The notes below the pieces were generated by a model. The model was not told the DNA's origin, did no database searches, and worked only from the letters and a program-made list of their open reading frames with translations. The position numbers were made by a program, and so were the translations under genes. Below are positions 12,413 to 18,966 of a stretch of DNA of 64,000 bases, piece by piece. The DNA is from Staphylococcus roterodami (GTDB taxonomy: Bacteria > Bacillota > Bacilli > Staphylococcales > Staphylococcaceae): assembly GCA_022493055.1 (NCBI GenBank), contig CP092781.1, forward strand, positions 930,001 through 994,000, given 5' to 3'. Every line of letters starts with the position of its first letter. Within the stretch, counting starts at the first letter, position 1.

Positions 12413-12796
12413 TTATTTAAAATTTTCTTTATATTGAAGGGAATAATCTTCTTTTAGACGTGCTAAACTTGCTAATGACATTTCAGCATGTTTGGTTTGT
12501 TGTGCTTCTAATTTAGATTCTAAATTTGTTATCGCTTGTTGTAGTGAATCTTCGTAACGTAATTTTTCAACATTAAAATCTCTTAATTGTGATCGTTTGG
12601 CATAGCGTTTTTCAAAATGACTTAATGCTTTACGTTCATGGAAGAATACACCTTCAGTTTCAGTAGGATTATGTAAATCGCCTTGTTTTGGATGTTTAAT
12701 TACTTGTTCAACTTTAACAAGAACATCGTCTCCGTTTTCTTCGACAATTGTGACACCATAACTTCCTGTTTTATGTGAAAATCGATACAGCTTCAT
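12413..12796 (-). CDS. kapB: Kinase-associated lipoprotein B-like protein (KapB family)
   Basis: 127-residue protein of the KapB family, named after a Bacillus subtilis factor linked to KinB signalling in sporulation. Staphylococci do not sporulate, so its role here is unknown. Seen: a beta-rich N-terminal half (KTGSYGVTIVEENGDDVLVKV) and a helical, charged C-terminal half with coiled-coil character (LESKLEAQQTKHAEMS). No signal peptide or lipobox is visible, so it is not a lipoprotein here. Divergent from ppiB across 63 bases, which must hold both promoters. Confidence 0.8.
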   Translation of the reverse strand: MKLYRFSHKTGSYGVTIVEENGDDVLVKVEQVIKHPKQGDLHNPTETEGVFFHERKALSHFEKRYAKRSQLRDFNVEKLRYEDSLQQAITNLESKLEAQQTKHAEMSLASLARLKEDYSLQYKENFK

Positions 12797-12859
12797 GCTA
12801 TTTTCCTCCCTTAAAAGTATGTTAATATATATGTATCATAACATGAATGGAGAATATAA

Positions 12860-13453
12860 ATGACTAACTATCCACAGTTAAACAAAGAAGTACAACAAGG
12901 TGAAATCAAAGTTGTGATGCACACAAATAAAGGTGACATGACATTTAAACTCTTTCCAAATATTGCACCAAAAACAGTTGAAAATTTTGTGACGCATGCG
13001 AAAAATGGTTATTATGATGGTATAACTTTCCATCGTGTCATTAATGACTTTATGATTCAAGGTGGCGACCCAACTGCAACTGGTATGGGTGGCGAAAGTA
13101 TTTATGGTGGTTCATTTGAAGATGAATTTTCATTAAACGCTTTTAATTTATACGGTGCATTATCAATGGCAAACTCAGGTCCAAATACTAATGGTTCACA
13201 GTTTTTCATAGTACAAATGAAAGAAGTACCACAAAACATGTTAAGTCAGCTTGCTGATGGTGGATGGCCACAACCAATTGTTGATGCATATGGTGAAAAT
13301 GGTGGTACACCTTGGTTGGATCAAAAACATACAGTATTTGGTCAATTAATAGAAGGAGAAACGACACTTGAAGATATTGCAAATACAAAAGTGGGACCAC
13401 AAGACAAACCACTTCATGATGTTGTAATTGAATCTATCGATGTTGAAGAATAA
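12860..13453 (+). CDS. ppiB: Cyclophilin-type peptidyl-prolyl isomerase
   Basis: Cytosolic cyclophilin of 197 residues that catalyses cis-trans isomerisation of proline peptide bonds. Seen: the core motif [15 protein letters not shown] (residues 55-69), with the catalytic Arg in FHRV, and NTNGSQFFI (about residue 109). No signal peptide. It carries a loop insertion around residues 130-150 relative to minimal cyclophilins, as in other staphylococcal copies. S. aureus PpiB has been linked to nuclease folding and haemolysis (from memory). Confidence 0.95.
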   Translation: MTNYPQLNKEVQQGEIKVVMHTNKGDMTFKLFPNIAPKTVENFVTHAKNGYYDGITFHRVINDFMIQGGDPTATGMGGESIYGGSFEDEFSLNAFNLYGALSMANSGPNTNGSQFFIVQMKEVPQNMLSQLADGGWPQPIVDAYGENGGTPWLDQKHTVFGQLIEGETTLEDIANTKVGPQDKPLHDVVIESIDVEE

Positions 13454-13837
13454 TACGATTATCTAACAATAAAGTATTTGTATTTTCTGTTTAAATTAAA
13501 TTCTTACAACCGAATTAGTAATAATCAATCAAAATTTATAATCTAACAAAATGAAGTAACCTCAAAAATTTATCTAATCAAGCATAGACGTCTAAATATG
13601 TTTGAATGATGAGATAATAGAGGTTACTTTTTATTTTAAGTTATAGTGTTATTTACTAAAGGAAAACCGTTAAATAAGCCTTTTAAATTCGTTTTCATTT
13701 GATTTTTAATTACAAGAAAGCTGGTATCTAATTCATTTATAAAATAATATTCGAATGTTTTGATGTTTTAATTAGTCCACCATTTCTATTTATGCTATGA
13801 TAATAGTGTTAAGTAAACGAAATAAGGGGTTATTAAG
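13454..13837. other. Intergenic stretch ppiB to S1-domain gene
   Basis: 384 bases without a gene. It holds the ppiB terminator (13554-13629) and, near the right end, a plausible promoter for the S1-domain gene (TATGAT at about 13795). Nothing else is recognisable. Confidence 0.5.
13554..13629 (+). terminator. Long hairpin terminator
   Basis: AAGTAACCTC (13554-13563) pairs with GAGGTTACTT (13620-13629), with inner complementarity (TTATCT...GATAA) and a T-run after it. It lies about 100 bases after ppiB. Confidence 0.7.
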
Positions 13838-14215
13838 TTGAATAACTACAAAATTGGCCAACATATCAAGGTGCGTGTAACTGGTATTCAACCTTATGGT
13901 GCGTTTGTTGAGACCCCTAATCATACTGAAGGACTGATTCACATATCAGAAATTATGGATGACTACGTTCATAATTTGAAGAAATTTCTATCAGAGGGCC
14001 AAATTGTTAAAGCTAAAATTTTGTCTATAGATGATGAAGGAAAGCTCAATCTATCATTAAAAGATAATGATTACTTCAAAAATTATGAGCGTAAGAAGGA
14101 AAAACAATCAGTATTAGATGAAATCAGAGAAACAGAAAAATATGGGTTTCAAACACTTAAAGAACGCTTACCAATCTGGATTAAACAGTCAAAGCGATCA
14201 ATTCGAAACGACTAA
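13838..14215 (+). CDS. S1-domain RNA-binding protein (GSP13/CvfD family)
   Basis: 125-residue protein with one S1 OB-fold domain over residues 1-75 (GQHIKVRVTGIQPYGAFVE, TEGLIHISE, KAKILSIDDEGKLNLSLK) and a charged C-terminal tail. Members of the GSP13/YugI/CvfD group bind RNA or ribosomes and act after transcription; the exact role here is not known. It starts with TTG, chosen because AAGGGG lies 8 bases upstream. This is the last recognisable chromosomal gene before the conjugative element. In reference S. aureus it is followed by an oxidoreductase, rocD and gudB, which are absent here. Confidence 0.85.
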   Translation: MNNYKIGQHIKVRVTGIQPYGAFVETPNHTEGLIHISEIMDDYVHNLKKFLSEGQIVKAKILSIDDEGKLNLSLKDNDYFKNYERKKEKQSVLDEIRETEKYGFQTLKERLPIWIKQSKRSIRND

Positions 14216-14280
14216 ATGAACAGATAAATCGTACCGAAATCATACAAAGGGTCTGAAATGAAAGTTTCTAAGACTAATGA

Positions 14281-14325
14281 AAAAGATTAGTATCTATTGT
14301 TATTAAATGGGTACTAATCTTTTTT
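14281..14325 (+). terminator. Terminator of the S1-domain gene
   Basis: AAAAGATTAGTA (14281-14292) pairs with TACTAATCTTTT (14312-14323) and runs into Ts. Probably native chromosome just outside the ICE left end. Confidence 0.8.
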
Positions 14326-14451
14326 GTATATTCTAAAAATAATTATAGTGTTAAAAAGCGACCATTATTTACTTGCAAGTGAGAACCACTATATTATTTT
14401 TATCTGGCAGTGTAAAATGGTTATAACGAATAATTCTTAAAAAGGAGTTTG

Positions 14452-14742
14452 ATGGTTATGACGAATTTTGCACTGTCTTTTTGTAACTTGAATAAACTGG
14501 ATTATCGAAGTTTTGTTATTTTGAGATATCATGGTTTTTCAAAAAGAAAGATTTGCAAGATGTATAAAATTGCATATTTTTGTATATTAGATGTGTGTAA
14601 TAAAGCGAAAAATAATGACTATCAATTCACTTATAAGGATTATGTATTTTTTAAAAAGTATGGTGTGTCTAACGCATTTATATGCAAGATGTATCATATT
14701 GATAAAATAGACCTAGAATTCTTTGAGGTGATGAACCGATAG
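14452..14742 (+). CDS. Small protein with two tandem HTH-like repeats (unknown)
   Basis: First gene of the ICE, not recognised as a named family. The 96-residue product is an internal duplication: a unit around YRSFVILRYHGFSKRKICKM and a second around YKDYVFFKKYGVSNAFICKM share the pattern Y-x3-F-x3-(K/Y)-x-G-(F/V)-S-x3-ICKMY-x-I. Each unit looks like a small helix-turn-helix, so DNA binding and control of the element is a reasonable guess, not a demonstrated function. The start is ambiguous: ATGs at 14452 and 14458 both follow AAAGGAG (4 and 10 bases away). It is separated from the transfer genes by a structured leader. Confidence 0.6.
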   Translation: MVMTNFALSFCNLNKLDYRSFVILRYHGFSKRKICKMYKIAYFCILDVCNKAKNNDYQFTYKDYVFFKKYGVSNAFICKMYHIDKIDLEFFEVMNR

Positions 14743-14756
14743 GTTTCAAAAAAATT

Positions 14757-14874
14757 GAATAGGTCAGGAGAAGCATAGACACTCCATTATCAAAAATGCA
14801 GTGGTACGGATTTGCGGGAGTTATTCCTATTCGTGCGACCCTAAAAAACTCTGATTTGTATGAGTCTGCCTATT
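14757..14874 (+). ncRNA. Structured leader with mutually exclusive pairings
   Basis: GAATAGG (14757-14763) can pair with CCTATTC (14826-14832). Alternatively AATAGG-T-CAG (14758-14767) can pair with CTGCCTATT (14866-14874), which runs into TTTT. The two pairings exclude one another, as in attenuators and antisense-controlled leaders. The stretch is more GC-rich than its neighbours and lies directly before the first transfer-region genes. No known RNA family is recognised. Confidence 0.4.
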
Positions 14875-14898
14875 TTAATTAAGATTGAGGTGACTTTT

Positions 14899-15201
14899 AT
14901 GATAGAACCAGTCATTGATATTGAAGCAACTATGGGGAAAGAGTTTCGTTATTTGTCCCATGTTGAAAAAATATCTCGGTTTGATGAAGCTTATTATCTC
15001 TATACGATTATATGCGTTGATATTGGCGAACAAGTTAAAGTTAGACTGTCAAATGAAAAACACTTTGATTCTTTAGAACGTGTTGATTTTGATAATTTAA
15101 CAATCAAACCTAAAGTATATCAAGATATGAATACAGGTTATTGTAATTTATATACAAGCTTTTCAGCTGATGATATTTATAGTTTAGAAACAAAAGCATA
15201 A
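14899..15201 (+). CDS. DUF961-like ICE protein, copy 1
   Basis: 100-residue cytosolic protein of unknown function. The start is the ATG at 14899, after GAGGTGACTTTT; the open frame extends upstream to 14860 without a ribosome site. The C-terminal half (LYTIICVDIGEQVKVRL...) follows the same pattern as three other small proteins of this element (15244, 23311, 23592), suggesting paralogues of the DUF961/YdcP type found beside Tn916-family relaxase genes. Probably first gene of the mobilisation operon, 42 bases ahead of the next. Confidence 0.6.
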   Translation: MIEPVIDIEATMGKEFRYLSHVEKISRFDEAYYLYTIICVDIGEQVKVRLSNEKHFDSLERVDFDNLTIKPKVYQDMNTGYCNLYTSFSADDIYSLETKA

Positions 15202-15243
15202 AGCGTATAAATAAAAATTATAAAAAGAAATGAGGAATTTATT

Positions 15244-15579
15244 ATGGCATGGAGTCCGAAATTTGATTTAAAAGAAACGTTTGGAGATTTATATTTCATG
15301 GGTGTTGATGAGAAATACAAATATGAAGATGGAGAAAAAACCGATCAAAAATTATATGCATACAAATTAGCGTCAACTGGTCAAGGTGAACAAGTAACGG
15401 TTAAAGTACCTAAAGAAGTAAAGCTTGATATTATGTCAGTTTGTGAACTTGTAGGTGTAGAAACAAAACAATATGTACAATCTTCAGGTGATTTCCATTC
15501 AATTCAACCGAGTATTAAGGCGGAAGATATTAGACAAATTGCGACAATTCAACATAAAAAAGGTGCGCAACAAAGTTAG
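15244..15579 (+). CDS. DUF961-like ICE protein, copy 2
   Basis: 111-residue protein resembling the DUF961 proteins encoded ahead of the relaxase in Tn916 (orf22/23) and ICEBs1. Relatives have been implicated in processing at oriT or as helicase-processivity-type accessory factors for rolling-circle replication, but I infer that by position only. The diagnostic stretch YAYKLASTGQGEQVTVKV (residues 39-56) is echoed at 23311 by YAYRLASADLGSEITVL. It has a good ribosome site (AAATGAGGAATTT). Confidence 0.65.
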   Translation: MAWSPKFDLKETFGDLYFMGVDEKYKYEDGEKTDQKLYAYKLASTGQGEQVTVKVPKEVKLDIMSVCELVGVETKQYVQSSGDFHSIQPSIKAEDIRQIATIQHKKGAQQS

Positions 15580-15582
15580 TGT

Positions 15583-15885
15583 ATGGAATTTTATACAGCT
15601 GATAATCTAGCGCCTTATGCACGTACTTTAAAATTATCTGAAGGCATGTTGTCATATATTGCATCTAGAATTAATACAGGTGAAGCATTATCATTAATGC
15701 TTATCGCAAAGGAAATACAAGAAAAATTTAATGGCGACTATGTTAAAAGTCGTTTACCATCAGGCAGACCGAGGATATACACTGACGTCTGCTTATTGTG
15801 TTTTAGTTTGAAAGAAGCAGGACACGGGCGATTACTACAAATTGATTTGAAGGATTGTATCTATATTGGTGATGTAGATAGTTAA
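15583..15885 (+). CDS. Hypothetical ICE protein
   Basis: 100 residues, not recognised. It begins 3 bases after the stop of the preceding gene with a poor ribosome site, suggesting coupled translation. Helical N-terminus (LKLSEGMLSYIASRINTGEA), then a GRPRIYTDVCLL segment with a cysteine pattern that is probably not a metal site. It directly precedes the GC-rich structured island and the relaxase gene, a position that suggests a mobilisation accessory role. No firm function. Confidence 0.6.
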   Translation: MEFYTADNLAPYARTLKLSEGMLSYIASRINTGEALSLMLIAKEIQEKFNGDYVKSRLPSGRPRIYTDVCLLCFSLKEAGHGRLLQIDLKDCIYIGDVDS

Positions 15886-15904
15886 ATATATCATTTGTAT
15901 TGTT

Positions 15905-16052
15905 TAACTTAAGGCGAGCTGGACTTTTAGCGCCTGCAGGCGCAGAAATGCAAGCCGGGACGGCGTTAAGCATTTGGGCGGAGCCTGCGACAAAGGCGCG
16001 TTAAGAAAGGGAAGCGACAGCCTTAAGTTATCAAATCGCTTGCGATTTGATA
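15905..16052 (+). other. GC-rich structured island before the relaxase gene
   Basis: An outer inverted repeat TAACTTAAGGC (15905-15915) / GCCTTAAGTTA (16020-16030) brackets about 104 bases that are far richer in GC (35 of 60 bases in 15961-16020). Inside are a perfect palindrome GCGCCTGCAGGCGC (15930-15943), AAATGC/GCATTT arms (15946-15951, 15970-15975) and a GCCG-GGA-CGGC hairpin between them. A further hairpin follows at 16029-16052. Candidates are a single-strand origin, part of an extended oriT, or a folded RNA leader. I cannot choose between them from sequence. Confidence 0.6.
16029..16052 (+). promoter_or_regulatory. Hairpin abutting the relaxase ribosome site
   Basis: TATCAAATCGC (16029-16039) and GCGATTTGATA (16042-16052) form a perfect 11-bp stem closed by TT. 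Its last base is the first A of the AGGAGG ribosome site (16052-16057) of the relaxase gene. Such placement could limit translation or be part of an origin. Confidence 0.65.
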
Positions 16053-16064
16053 GGAGGTTTTTTC

Positions 16065-17153
16065 ATGGAAAATCAAACTTCTACCCCCCTTACTAATAGG
16101 GGGGTAGCGAAGCCAGAAAAATGTGGCTTGGAGGCAGTTGTTGACTGGGTTCAAGTGACTTTTCAGGTGCCCTCTATTTTCACCATTATGGAGGATGTTT
16201 TGAAATTGCCTCGGGCAGTGTTTAAACATCGTAATAGTGGCTTGTACTTTTACAATCGTGGTTATACGTTTGGCAATATTCAAATTTTTTATTCGGATAA
16301 AGATGAAGGTATGGGCTTTCATTTACAGTTAACTGGTTCTGGTTGTCGAGAATTTGAACATTATTTAATCAACCGCAATGAAACGTGGCAAGACTTTTTT
16401 AAGCGCTGTGCGGTTAAAAAGGCGCGTTTTACAAGAATTGATATTGCGATCGATGATACAAAAACATATTTAAAAATACCACGATTAATTAAAAAGGCTG
16501 AACATGGTGAATGTATTTCAAAATTTAGAACAGCGAGTTCAATTGCTGGTTTTAAATTGTCCAACGGACAGTCTAAAGGTTCAACCTTTTATATCGGCTC
16601 TAAAAAAAGTGATATGTACTGTCGCTTTTATGAAAAGAATTATGAAATGGCGTATAAATTAAAAATACCTGTTGAAGATTTTGGATTATGGAATCGTTAT
16701 GAAATACAAATGCGACGAAGTAATGCGGAAAATTGCGCAATGATTTTAACAGAAACATCAAGCATATCAGATATTGTTAAAGGTGTATTAAATAATAGTA
16801 TGCGTTTTGTAACTGAGCCTAAAGATGTAACAGATAGTCGAAAATCAAGGTGGCCAGTATATCAAGAATGGTCACGCTTTATTAAAGGAGCTGATAAAAT
16901 TAGCTTAAGTATGAAACCGAGTTTAAAGTCCATTGAGGATAATATTGATTGGTTATGTAAACAAGTAGCTACAACGTTAGATACTGTTTTAACAGCTGAA
17001 GCAATGGCACAATCTGAAGGTTTACTTGAAGATACAGACTTTCTAAATAAAATATTGGCGCATTCATCATTTAATGATGAACACACCGATAGGATTAATT
17101 ATTATTTAGAAGAATTAAAACGAAAAAAGAACTTACGTCAAGACTTATCGTAA
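16065..17153 (+). CDS. Rep_trans-family relaxase / replication initiator
   Basis: 362-residue DNA nickase of the Rep_trans family, homologous to Tn916 Orf20 and ICEBs1 NicK. It nicks oriT and starts both conjugative transfer and rolling-circle replication of the excised circle. Seen: N-terminal TPLTNRGV, conserved in the family and encoded by the oriT arms; VVDWVQVTF; RFTRIDIAIDD (about residue 128), the conserved aspartate-rich motif; and YCRFYEKNYE (about residue 186), likely holding the catalytic tyrosine. The start at 16065 is set by AGGAGG; an upstream TTG at 16047 lies before that site and was rejected. Confidence 0.88.
   Translation: MENQTSTPLTNRGVAKPEKCGLEAVVDWVQVTFQVPSIFTIMEDVLKLPRAVFKHRNSGLYFYNRGYTFGNIQIFYSDKDEGMGFHLQLTGSGCREFEHYLINRNETWQDFFKRCAVKKARFTRIDIAIDDTKTYLKIPRLIKKAEHGECISKFRTASSIAGFKLSNGQSKGSTFYIGSKKSDMYCRFYEKNYEMAYKLKIPVEDFGLWNRYEIQMRRSNAENCAMILTETSSISDIVKGVLNNSMRFVTEPKDVTDSRKSRWPVYQEWSRFIKGADKISLSMKPSLKSIEDNIDWLCKQVATTLDTVLTAEAMAQSEGLLEDTDFLNKILAHSSFNDEHTDRINYYLEELKRKKNLRQDLS
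16081..16107 (+). other. Origin of transfer (oriT) nested in the relaxase gene
   Basis: CTACCCCCC (16081-16089) and GGGGGGTAG (16099-16107) are perfect 9-bp arms around TTACTAATA. This matches in form the known Tn916 and ICEBs1 oriT, where a run of six C, a short loop containing CTAA and a run of six G mark the relaxase nick region. It lies within codons 6-14 of the relaxase gene. Confidence 0.85.
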
Positions 17154-17180
17154 GTTCTTAAAAATAAAAAAAGAAAGGAG

Positions 17181-18272
17181 TTGATTTTTATCAAATCTTT
17201 TTTAAATAATATACGAAAAGTTTTCTTGAATATTATCAACAAATTGATATTATCAAGATTTTCCAAAAAAGGCAAGCGTTTTGATGTCCCAGAAGAAGAA
17301 CGTAAAGCATTACCGAAGTATCGCAATCACAGAAAAAAGATTGTGATTATTTTTTATATTATTTTAGTACTTTTAATTATTTTATTGATTGCATCTTTCA
17401 TTAGAGCTTCTAAAGCGAACAACGAAAGTAAAGAAGCAGTTAATAAAACGCAAGAAATTCAAAAAAAATATGAAGATAACGCTGAAACAGTTCAGTATAA
17501 TCCTAATTTAAAGTTATATGCTGATAAGTATATTGATGCATATATGACTATTCCTAAAGATGGTAAGGCAAAAGAAGAGCGACAAAAAGCGTTAGCGGAT
17601 TTTTATCCCTCTGATTATAAGACACCTACAGAAAATACTGAAAATGTTGAGCGTAAGCTGAATGAAAAAGAATTTTTTAATATTAAACGTAAAGATAAAC
17701 AAACAATCATTCAGTATATTGTAAGTTACGATTTAAAAATTACAGAGAAAAAGGAGGTTAAAGTTAAAAAGGAAAAGGATAAAAAGGATGAATATGAAAC
17801 AAAGACAGAAGAAAAAGAACGAACAGAAACTAAGAAGGCATTATTAAACATTCCAGTTAAAAGTGAAAATAATAAGTACGTGGTGATTGAATACCCTCAT
17901 TTTTCTACGATTCCAAGTAATCAATTGAAAAAAGCAACACTTGTTAAAGATAGTTTGGAGAATGAAAAGCGTGAAGATAATCCGAAACTAAAAGCATTTG
18001 TTGAAGAGTTTTTTGATAAATATTGTAAAAGTAAATCGGATGATATGGCTTATTTAATGGATAACCCCGAAGGGTTAGAAGATACACGTGAAGTGTCTAA
18101 AATCAGTGATTTACGTATTTATCCTAATGGTGACGATTATGTTGTTAAAGCAGAGGTTTTAATGAAAGATAAAGGGTCACCACTTGAAAACTTAGAACAT
18201 TACACCTTAGATATTACGAAAAAAGACGGTAAGTATTACGTTAAAAAATTAACAACAACAATTGGAGGTTAA
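17181..18272 (+). CDS. VirB8-like TcpC/ConB conjugation protein
   Basis: Bitopic membrane protein of about 360 residues. A cytoplasmic N-terminus is followed by one strong transmembrane helix (VIIFYIILVLLIILLIASFI, about residues 54-73) and an extracellular domain with two NTF2-like halves, as in TcpC of pCW3 and Orf13 of Tn916. It is a scaffold of the transfer channel. Inside is a Lys/Glu-rich stretch (about residues 190-225). The start is uncertain: the TTG at 17181 directly abuts AGAAAGGAG, too close for normal initiation, and no ATG lies in frame nearby, so an ATT at 17184 or another rare codon could be used. First gene of the channel operon. Confidence 0.8.
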   Translation: MIFIKSFLNNIRKVFLNIINKLILSRFSKKGKRFDVPEEERKALPKYRNHRKKIVIIFYIILVLLIILLIASFIRASKANNESKEAVNKTQEIQKKYEDNAETVQYNPNLKLYADKYIDAYMTIPKDGKAKEERQKALADFYPSDYKTPTENTENVERKLNEKEFFNIKRKDKQTIIQYIVSYDLKITEKKEVKVKKEKDKKDEYETKTEEKERTETKKALLNIPVKSENNKYVVIEYPHFSTIPSNQLKKATLVKDSLENEKREDNPKLKAFVEEFFDKYCKSKSDDMAYLMDNPEGLEDTREVSKISDLRIYPNGDDYVVKAEVLMKDKGSPLENLEHYTLDITKKDGKYYVKKLTTTIGG

Positions 18273-18276
18273 AGTG

Positions 18277-18537
18277 ATGGAACATTTATTTAATTTAATG
18301 CTGGTACTAGGTGATGCACCTACTATTAATCCACTTGGTCAATGGGTTAATAAAGAAGTTGGTACTGCAATTGGTATTATTGTATTGGTGATTGGTTGTG
18401 TTAAGTGGGCAACAGGTAAGTATGGGCATATGCTTGCATTGTTTGTGATTGGTGGTTTGATGTTCTTGATTTCCAAAGGTCCTGAAACAGTGTTTAATTC
18501 AGTATCAGGGCTTTGGAAGTTGATTTTTGGGAGCTGA
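18277..18537 (+). CDS. Small membrane conjugation protein (ConC-like)
   Basis: 86 residues with two hydrophobic helices (VGTAIGIIVLVIGCVKWATG and HMLALFVIGGLMFLI). By position between TcpC and the VirB3-like protein it corresponds to the small ConC/VirB2-like subunit of Tn916/ICEBs1 transfer systems. The ATG at 18277 is 8 bases after GGAGG; an in-frame TTG at 18262 overlaps the previous gene and was not used. The ribosome site lies within the end of TcpC. Confidence 0.7.
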   Translation: MEHLFNLMLVLGDAPTINPLGQWVNKEVGTAIGIIVLVIGCVKWATGKYGHMLALFVIGGLMFLISKGPETVFNSVSGLWKLIFGS

Positions 18538-18542
18538 TCGAT

Positions 18543-18932
18543 ATGGATAAAAAAGCTTACAATTTGAAACGAACATTTGAACAGCCGATTGTGATGTATG
18601 AATTTACAGGAAGTTACCGGTGGTCAAAAGGTATTCGTTTAGACTGGGTCGGTACGTTGTTTGTGATTGAATTGATTTTAATATTATTATATCTTAAGGC
18701 TGGATTTAATACATTAACGTCTTTAGTACCAGGTTTAACGATTATTTATTTTACAGTACTCCCCTATTATATGACGAAGCAATTAGTAAAATTAAAACAA
18801 GATGGTAAGAAACTGATATTCTTTCTTTGGGATTTTATGATGTATGTGTTTAACATTCAAATGCGCAATGTACATTATGCATATGATGAAGAAGTGAAAT
18901 ATCATGACAAGAAAATAATTAAATTGAAATAG
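18543..18932 (+). CDS. VirB3-like conjugation protein (ConD/TcpE type)
   Basis: 129-residue membrane protein with a hydrophobic hairpin in the middle (WVGTLFVIELILILLYLKAG; LTIIYFTVLPYYMT). A VirB3-type subunit is usually placed immediately before the VirB4 ATPase, as here, and the RWSKGIRLDW region is typical of ConD/TcpE relatives. The ATG at 18543 follows GGGAG. A terminator-like hairpin overlaps its stop codon. Confidence 0.7.
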   Translation: MDKKAYNLKRTFEQPIVMYEFTGSYRWSKGIRLDWVGTLFVIELILILLYLKAGFNTLTSLVPGLTIIYFTVLPYYMTKQLVKLKQDGKKLIFFLWDFMMYVFNIQMRNVHYAYDEEVKYHDKKIIKLK

Positions 18933-18953
18933 TCCCTAACGGGGCTATTTTTA
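18931..18953 (+). terminator. Terminator-like hairpin inside the transfer operon
   Basis: AGTCCC-TAAC-GGGGCT (one G-U pair) is followed by ATTTTTA, and lies between the VirB3-like and VirB4-like genes, just before the GGAGGG ribosome site of the latter. It may reduce read-through so the ATPase is made in smaller amounts. Weak to moderate strength. Confidence 0.5.
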
Positions 18954-18966
18954 ATGGAGGGATGAC

